DNA from: an uncultured Erysipelotrichaceae bacterium
Lineage (GTDB): Bacteria > Bacillota_I > Bacilli_A > Erysipelotrichales > Coprobacillaceae
Length of the DNA stretch: 26,050 nucleotides
Direction: 5' to 3'
Assembly: GCA_900544435.1 (NCBI GenBank)
Contig: UQVG01000003.1
Span: forward strand, 1 to 26,050
Made by a program: the position numbers and the translations under genes. This document shows, in pieces, positions 22,741 through 26,050 of this stretch (position 1 is the first letter of the stretch; every line of letters starts with the position of its first letter). The notes beneath the pieces were generated by a model. The model was not told the origin of the DNA. It searched no databases and was given only the letters and a program-made list of their open reading frames with translations.

Positions 22741-25386
22741 ATGGCAGAAAAAAAACCTGTACAACAAGCTGTCCCAACTGAAGCAGAAACTGATGCTCAT
22801 GTTGATGACCTTGTAAACAAAGCTTTAAAAGCTTTAGAAGAATTTGAAGATTTTACACAAGAACAAGTAGACTACATCGTCGCTAAATGTTCTGTAGCTG
22901 GACTAGACCATCATGGTATTTTAGCTGAAGCTGCAGTTAAAGAAACAGGACGTGGAGTATTTGAAGATAAAGCTGTTAAAAACTTATTTGCATGTGAATA
23001 TGTTACTAACAATTTACGTCATTTAAAAACAGTAGGGATCATCAATGAAGATCCATTAACTGGTATTACTGAAATTGCTGAACCAGTAGGTGTTGTTTGT
23101 GGTATCGTTCCAACAACTAACCCAACTTCAACAGTAATTTTCAAATCATTAATCGCTTTAAAAACAAGAAACCCAATCATTTTCTCGTTCCACCCAAGCG
23201 CTCATGAAAGTTCAAAACAAGCTGCTATCGTAATTAGAGATGCTGCTATCGCTGCTGGTGCACCAGAAAACTGTATCCAATGGTTATCAATTAAATCTAT
23301 GTATGCTACTAATGCATTAATGAATCACCCAGGTGTTGCAACTATCTTAGCAACTGGTGGTAACGCAATGGTTAAAGCTGCATATTCATGTGGAAAACCT
23401 GCTTTAGGTGTAGGTGCTGGTAACGTACCTGCATATGTTGAAAAAACATGTGTATTACCAAGAGCTGTAAATGATATCGTATTATCAAAATCTTTCGACA
23501 ATGGTATGATTTGTGCTTCTGAACAAGCAGCAATCGTTGACCAAGAAATCTACAGTGATTTCATGAAAGAAATTAAAAGATTCCATGTTTACTTTGTAAA
23601 TAAAGAAGAAAAAGCTAAACTTGAAAAATTCATGTTTGGTGCAGAAGCTTATTCAGAAAATGTTGCTCAAGCTAAATTAAATCCAAATGTTGTAGGTAAA
23701 CCTGCTGAATGGATTGCTGAACAAGCTGGATTCAAAGTTCCTGCTGAAACACAAATTATTTGTGCTGAATGTAAAGAAGTAGGACCAAATGAACCATTAA
23801 CTAGAGAAAAATTATCTCCAGTATTAGCTATCTTAAAAGCTAAAAGCACTGATGATGGTATTGCTAAAGCAGCTGCAATGGTTGAATTCAATGGTCTAGG
23901 TCACTCTGCTGCAATTCATACAGAAGATCATGAAATTTCTAAGAAATTCGGACATGCATGTAAAGCAATCCGTATCATTGAAAACGCTCCATCAACATTC
24001 GGTGGTATTGGATCAGTATATAATGCATTCATTCCATCATTAACATTAGGTTGTGGTTCTTACGGACATAACTCAGTATCTAACAACGTAAGTGCTGTTA
24101 ACTTAATCAATATTAAGAGAATAGGGAGACGTAATAACAATATGCAATGGGTCAAACTTCCTCCAAAAGTATACTTTGAAAAGAATTCAATTAGATACTT
24201 AAGAGATATGAAACACATGGAAAAAGCCATGATCGTTACTGATAGAAGTATGGTAAATCTTGGTTATGTTGAAAAAATCGAAGATGTTATTAGAAGAAGA
24301 CGTAATCATGTAGATATCGAATTATTCTTTGATGTTGAACCAGATCCAAGTATCGATACTGTAAGAGAAGGGGTAGAATTAATGAGAAAATTCGAACCTG
24401 ATAGTATCATCGCTTTAGGTGGTGGATCATCAATGGATGCTGCTAAAGTTATGTGGTTAATGTATGAAAACCCAGAAGTTAACTTTGATGATATCAAACA
24501 AAAATTCATGGATATCAGAAAACGTGCTTTCAAATTCCCTGAATTAGGTAAAAAAGCAAAAATGATCTGTATCCCAACTACATCAGGAACTGGATCAGAA
24601 GTTACTCCTTTCGCAGTTATCACTGATAAGAAAGAAAACAAAAAATATCCATTAACTGACTATGCTTTAACTCCAACTATCGCTATCGTTGACCCTGAAT
24701 TCGTAATGTCATTACCAGGAGCAATCGCTGCTGATACAGGTATCGACGTATTAACTCATGCAGTTGAAGCTTATGTTTCAATCTTAGCATCTGACTTTAC
24801 TGATGGATGGGCTAAACAAGCTGTTAAATTAGTATTTGATTACTTAGAAGAATCAGTTAAGAAAGGTACTCCAATCGCTAGAGAAAAAATGCACAATGCT
24901 GCAACTATCGCAGGTATGGCATTCGCAAATGCATTCTTAGGAATGAACCACTCATTAGCTCATAAAATTGGTGGGGAATGGCATATTCCTCATGGTAGAA
25001 CAAATGGTATCTTATTACCACACGTAATTAGATATAACGGAACTATTCCAACTAAATTAAATATCTGGCCAAAAATTGAAAACTATAAAGCTGATGTTAA
25101 ATTCATGGAATTAGCTCAATTAATTGGATTAAATCCTAAAACTCCAGCTGAAGGTGTTGAAATGTTCGCTGATGCTTGTGAAGAATTATGTCACAAAGTA
25201 GGTGTTGCATCTAACGTAGAATCTCAAGGTATCTCAAGAGAAGCTTGGGAAGAATCAATTCATAGAATTGCTATGAATGCTTACGAAGATCAATGTACAC
25301 CAGCTAACCCTAGAATGCCTATGGTTAAAGATATGGAAGATATCTTACGTAAAATTTACGATTACAAAAATAAATTTGATAAATAA
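22741..25386 (+). CDS. adhE: Bifunctional acetaldehyde-CoA / alcohol dehydrogenase
   Basis: 881 residues, the normal length. It reduces acetyl-CoA to acetaldehyde and then ethanol, oxidising two NADH; the family assembles into cytoplasmic filaments (spirosomes). The N-terminal aldehyde dehydrogenase half has ILATGGNAMVKAAYSCGKP, GVGAGNVPAYV and the catalytic Cys258 in NGMICASEQ. The C-terminal iron-dependent alcohol dehydrogenase half has ALGGGSSMDAAKVMW, PTTSGTGSEVTPFAV and the metal ligands in DVLTHAVEAY and MNHSLAHKIGGEWHIPHGRTN. An in-frame TTG at 22672 exists, but ATG 22741 with GGAGG at 22729-22733 is the start. Codons use C-ending forms (ATC, AAC, TTC) more than its neighbours, as in highly expressed genes. 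Confidence 0.97.
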   Translation: MAEKKPVQQAVPTEAETDAHVDDLVNKALKALEEFEDFTQEQVDYIVAKCSVAGLDHHGILAEAAVKETGRGVFEDKAVKNLFACEYVTNNLRHLKTVGIINEDPLTGITEIAEPVGVVCGIVPTTNPTSTVIFKSLIALKTRNPIIFSFHPSAHESSKQAAIVIRDAAIAAGAPENCIQWLSIKSMYATNALMNHPGVATILATGGNAMVKAAYSCGKPALGVGAGNVPAYVEKTCVLPRAVNDIVLSKSFDNGMICASEQAAIVDQEIYSDFMKEIKRFHVYFVNKEEKAKLEKFMFGAEAYSENVAQAKLNPNVVGKPAEWIAEQAGFKVPAETQIICAECKEVGPNEPLTREKLSPVLAILKAKSTDDGIAKAAAMVEFNGLGHSAAIHTEDHEISKKFGHACKAIRIIENAPSTFGGIGSVYNAFIPSLTLGCGSYGHNSVSNNVSAVNLINIKRIGRRNNNMQWVKLPPKVYFEKNSIRYLRDMKHMEKAMIVTDRSMVNLGYVEKIEDVIRRRRNHVDIELFFDVEPDPSIDTVREGVELMRKFEPDSIIALGGGSSMDAAKVMWLMYENPEVNFDDIKQKFMDIRKRAFKFPELGKKAKMICIPTTSGTGSEVTPFAVITDKKENKKYPLTDYALTPTIAIVDPEFVMSLPGAIAADTGIDVLTHAVEAYVSILASDFTDGWAKQAVKLVFDYLEESVKKGTPIAREKMHNAATIAGMAFANAFLGMNHSLAHKIGGEWHIPHGRTNGILLPHVIRYNGTIPTKLNIWPKIENYKADVKFMELAQLIGLNPKTPAEGVEMFADACEELCHKVGVASNVESQGISREAWEESIHRIAMNAYEDQCTPANPRMPMVKDMEDILRKIYDYKNKFDK

Positions 25387-25391
25387 TAGTT

Positions 25392-25420
25392 AAGGTAGGC
25401 ATGTCCTACCTTTTCTTTTT
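25392..25420 (+). terminator. Intrinsic terminator after adhE
   Basis: AAGGTAGG (25392-25399) pairs perfectly with CCTACCTT (25405-25412) across 5 bases, followed by a T-rich tract. Confidence 0.9.
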
Positions 25421-25600
25421 TATATTTTTTGTAACGGAATTTATTCACATTTTGTTATGAATAACAAAAAGAAGAATTTGAATTATATGCACAATTAGCA
25501 AATTATGAAACACAGTTTTATGAGTAAGAATTTTTCTTAAGAGAAAGTTCATAATGAATTCATATAAAATTGTTATATTAATCATGTCAGATGAAGACAA
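25421..25600. other. AT-rich non-coding stretch after adhE
   Basis: No convincing gene. It holds one tight inverted repeat, TTTTGTTAT (25450-25458) and ATAACAAAA (25461-25469), with a 2-base gap, which looks more like a protein-binding palindrome than an RNA hairpin. A minus-strand frame at 25445-25642 has no ribosome site or recognisable motif and is rejected. Confidence 0.5.
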
Positions 25601-25606
25601 TATAAT
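25578..25606 (+). promoter_or_regulatory. Candidate promoter of a small structured RNA
   Basis: Perfect TATAAT at 25601-25606; the -35 at 25578-25583 (TTAATC) is weak with 17-base spacing. The expected start is 25612-25614, exactly the first base of the 10-bp stem described next. Confidence 0.45.
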
Positions 25607-25612
25607 AAACAA

Positions 25613-25706
25613 GTATAAGTGACCCCTCTCCCAAAAAATCACTTATACGCAAGGGAAGGGGCTGTTACGAAATTAAATAATTAATTTCATACAGCCTTTT
25701 CTTTTA
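25613..25706 (+). ncRNA. Candidate small structured RNA (about 90 nt)
   Basis: Stem 1 is GTATAAGTGA (25613-25622) with TCACTTATAC (25639-25648), perfect. Its loop starts with CCCCTCTCCC (25623-25632), which can pair with GGGAAGGGG (25653-25661) just past the stem, giving a pseudoknot topology or two competing hairpins. The 3' end is a terminator hairpin, GGCTGT...ACAGCC with GAAATTAA/TTAATTTC inside (25660-25696), then TTTTCTTTT. Both long stems cannot form fully at once because the joining loops are 0 and 4 bases, so partial pairing or switching is more realistic. No known RNA family recognised; expression is unproven. Confidence 0.4.
25660..25705 (+). terminator. Terminator-like hairpin in the left end of the MITE-like element
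   Basis: GGCTGT (25660-25665) with ACAGCC (25691-25696) and GAAATTAA (25669-25676) with TTAATTTC (25681-25688), ATAA loop, small internal loop, then TTTTCTTTT. Confidence 0.7.
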
Positions 25707-25774
25707 TAGAATAAAAATATATTAAAAATAGGAATTTTAAATATCTATATAATAAAATTATTCTACTATAAGAA

Positions 25775-25825
25775 GCAATTGTTTCTAATTGCAATAATTC
25801 CTCAAACATTATGGTTGAGGAATTA
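25775..25825. repeat. Two adjacent hairpins inside the MITE-like element
   Basis: GCAATT/AATTGC (25775-25780, 25787-25792), then TAATTCCTCAA/TTGAGGAATTA (25795-25805, 25815-25825), an 11-bp perfect stem with a 9-base loop. No T run follows, so these are not terminators. Confidence 0.6.
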
Positions 25826-25889
25826 ATTAGTAGGAAATAAATATCATTGGTAAGATATCAATATCCTATTTTTAGTTAGAGATTATAAC

Positions 25890-25938
25890 AAAAAAGGATG
25901 TTACAATTTTAAATTATTTCGTAACATCCCCTTTTTTT
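25890..25938. terminator. Two-way terminator hairpin in the right end of the MITE-like element
   Basis: GGATGTTAC (25896-25904) pairs with GTAACATCC (25921-25929); six A precede and seven T follow, so it should stop transcription from either side. Confidence 0.75.
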
Positions 25939-25961
25939 GTGCAAAAATAATAAATTTATTA

Positions 25962-25990
25962 TTGCAATAAATATTTAATATTGTTAGAAT
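25962..25990 (+). promoter_or_regulatory. Promoter near the right edge
   Basis: TTGCAA (25962-25967), 17-base gap, TAGAAT (25985-25990). An 18-base perfect palindrome, AATAATAAATTTATTATT (25946-25963), touches the -35 and could be an operator. The transcript runs toward the edge of the window. Confidence 0.6.
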
Positions 25991-26005
25991 AAGAAAGGGC
26001 AATAC

Positions 26006-26036
26006 AGTGTCTTCCATAGGAAGGCACTTTTTATTT
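26006..26036 (+). terminator. Hairpin terminator or attenuator close to the right-edge promoter
   Basis: AGTGTCTTCC (26006-26015) pairs with GGAAGGCACT (26019-26028) with one G-U pair and a 3-base loop, then TTTTTATTTTT. It lies only about 10 bases after the predicted start. Confidence 0.7.
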
Positions 26037-26050
26037 TTATAGATACTAGA

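Larger units (their letters stand above)
25656..25933. mobile_element. MITE-like element with terminal inverted repeats
   Basis: AAGGGGCTGTTACGAAAT (25656-25673) recurs inverted as ATTTCGTAACATCCCCTT (25916-25933), 17 of 18 matching. The 278-base unit between holds no gene. Each end is itself a hairpin terminator. The GGGGCTGTTAC-type ends recall IS1182-like elements, but that is from memory and unverified. No clear target-site duplication is seen. Confidence 0.5.

Noticed and set aside
25445..25642. Minus-strand 65-residue frame after adhE
   Set aside because: Low-complexity hydrophobic translation of AT-rich DNA, no ribosome site, and it crosses the candidate RNA hairpin.
25595..25935. CRISPR array or toxin-antitoxin RNA repeats
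   Set aside because: The repeats are inverted pairs, not regularly spaced direct repeats, and no cas or ToxN-like gene is in the window.

Overview
The window is a compact, AT-rich, low-GC Gram-positive chromosome segment. Genes are mostly co-oriented on the + strand, with good Shine-Dalgarno sites and many U-tailed intrinsic terminators. Spore-associated genes (yabP-yabQ, cwlJ-gerQ), a T-box, a pyrophosphatase carrying CBS domains, the glgC-glgD-glgA set and fermentative adhE suggest a spore-forming anaerobic Firmicute. Gene content and codon style fit Erysipelotrichia (Coprobacillaceae-like gut bacteria), but this lineage call is an inference.

Left part (1-7700): the 3' end of a YheO-type regulator, then the CBS-containing manganese pyrophosphatase, then rqcP-yabP-yabQ-divIC, which matches the Bacillus yabO-yabP-yabQ-divIC cluster. 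An esterase, a HAD phosphatase, uracil-DNA glycosylase and folC follow as a tightly packed run. On the opposite strand lies the spore germination pair cwlJ-gerQ, which shares a two-way terminator with folC.

Centre (7700-16620): a glycogen operon (ADP-glucose pyrophosphorylase, its GlgD partner, glycogen synthase) behind a CcpA cre-like site, then an orphan lipoprotein. Next is a cysteine T-box leader driving cysS-mrnC-rlmB and a diverged sigma factor at the usual sigH position, then rpmG-secE-nusG. This mirrors the Bacillus cysS-mrnC-rlmB-yacP-sigH-rpmG-secE-nusG order, but yacP is absent.

Right part (16620-25420): a HAD phosphatase, then a LacI-family regulator with a sucrose PTS permease and sucrose-6-phosphate hydrolase. 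Their control region has two repressor operators and a cre site around a near-consensus promoter. A glycerophosphodiester phosphodiesterase and bifunctional AdhE follow; AdhE has a cre-like site and a Rex-like site upstream.

Sugar uptake (scrA/scrB), storage (glgCDA) and disposal of reducing equivalents (adhE) appear tied together by cre-like sites.

The last 664 bases carry no credible protein gene but are rich in structure: a TATAAT box placed to start an RNA that folds at its very 5' end, a roughly 280-base inverted-repeat element whose two ends are both hairpin terminators (MITE-like), and a second promoter followed at once by a terminator at the window edge. This is the least explained part of the window.
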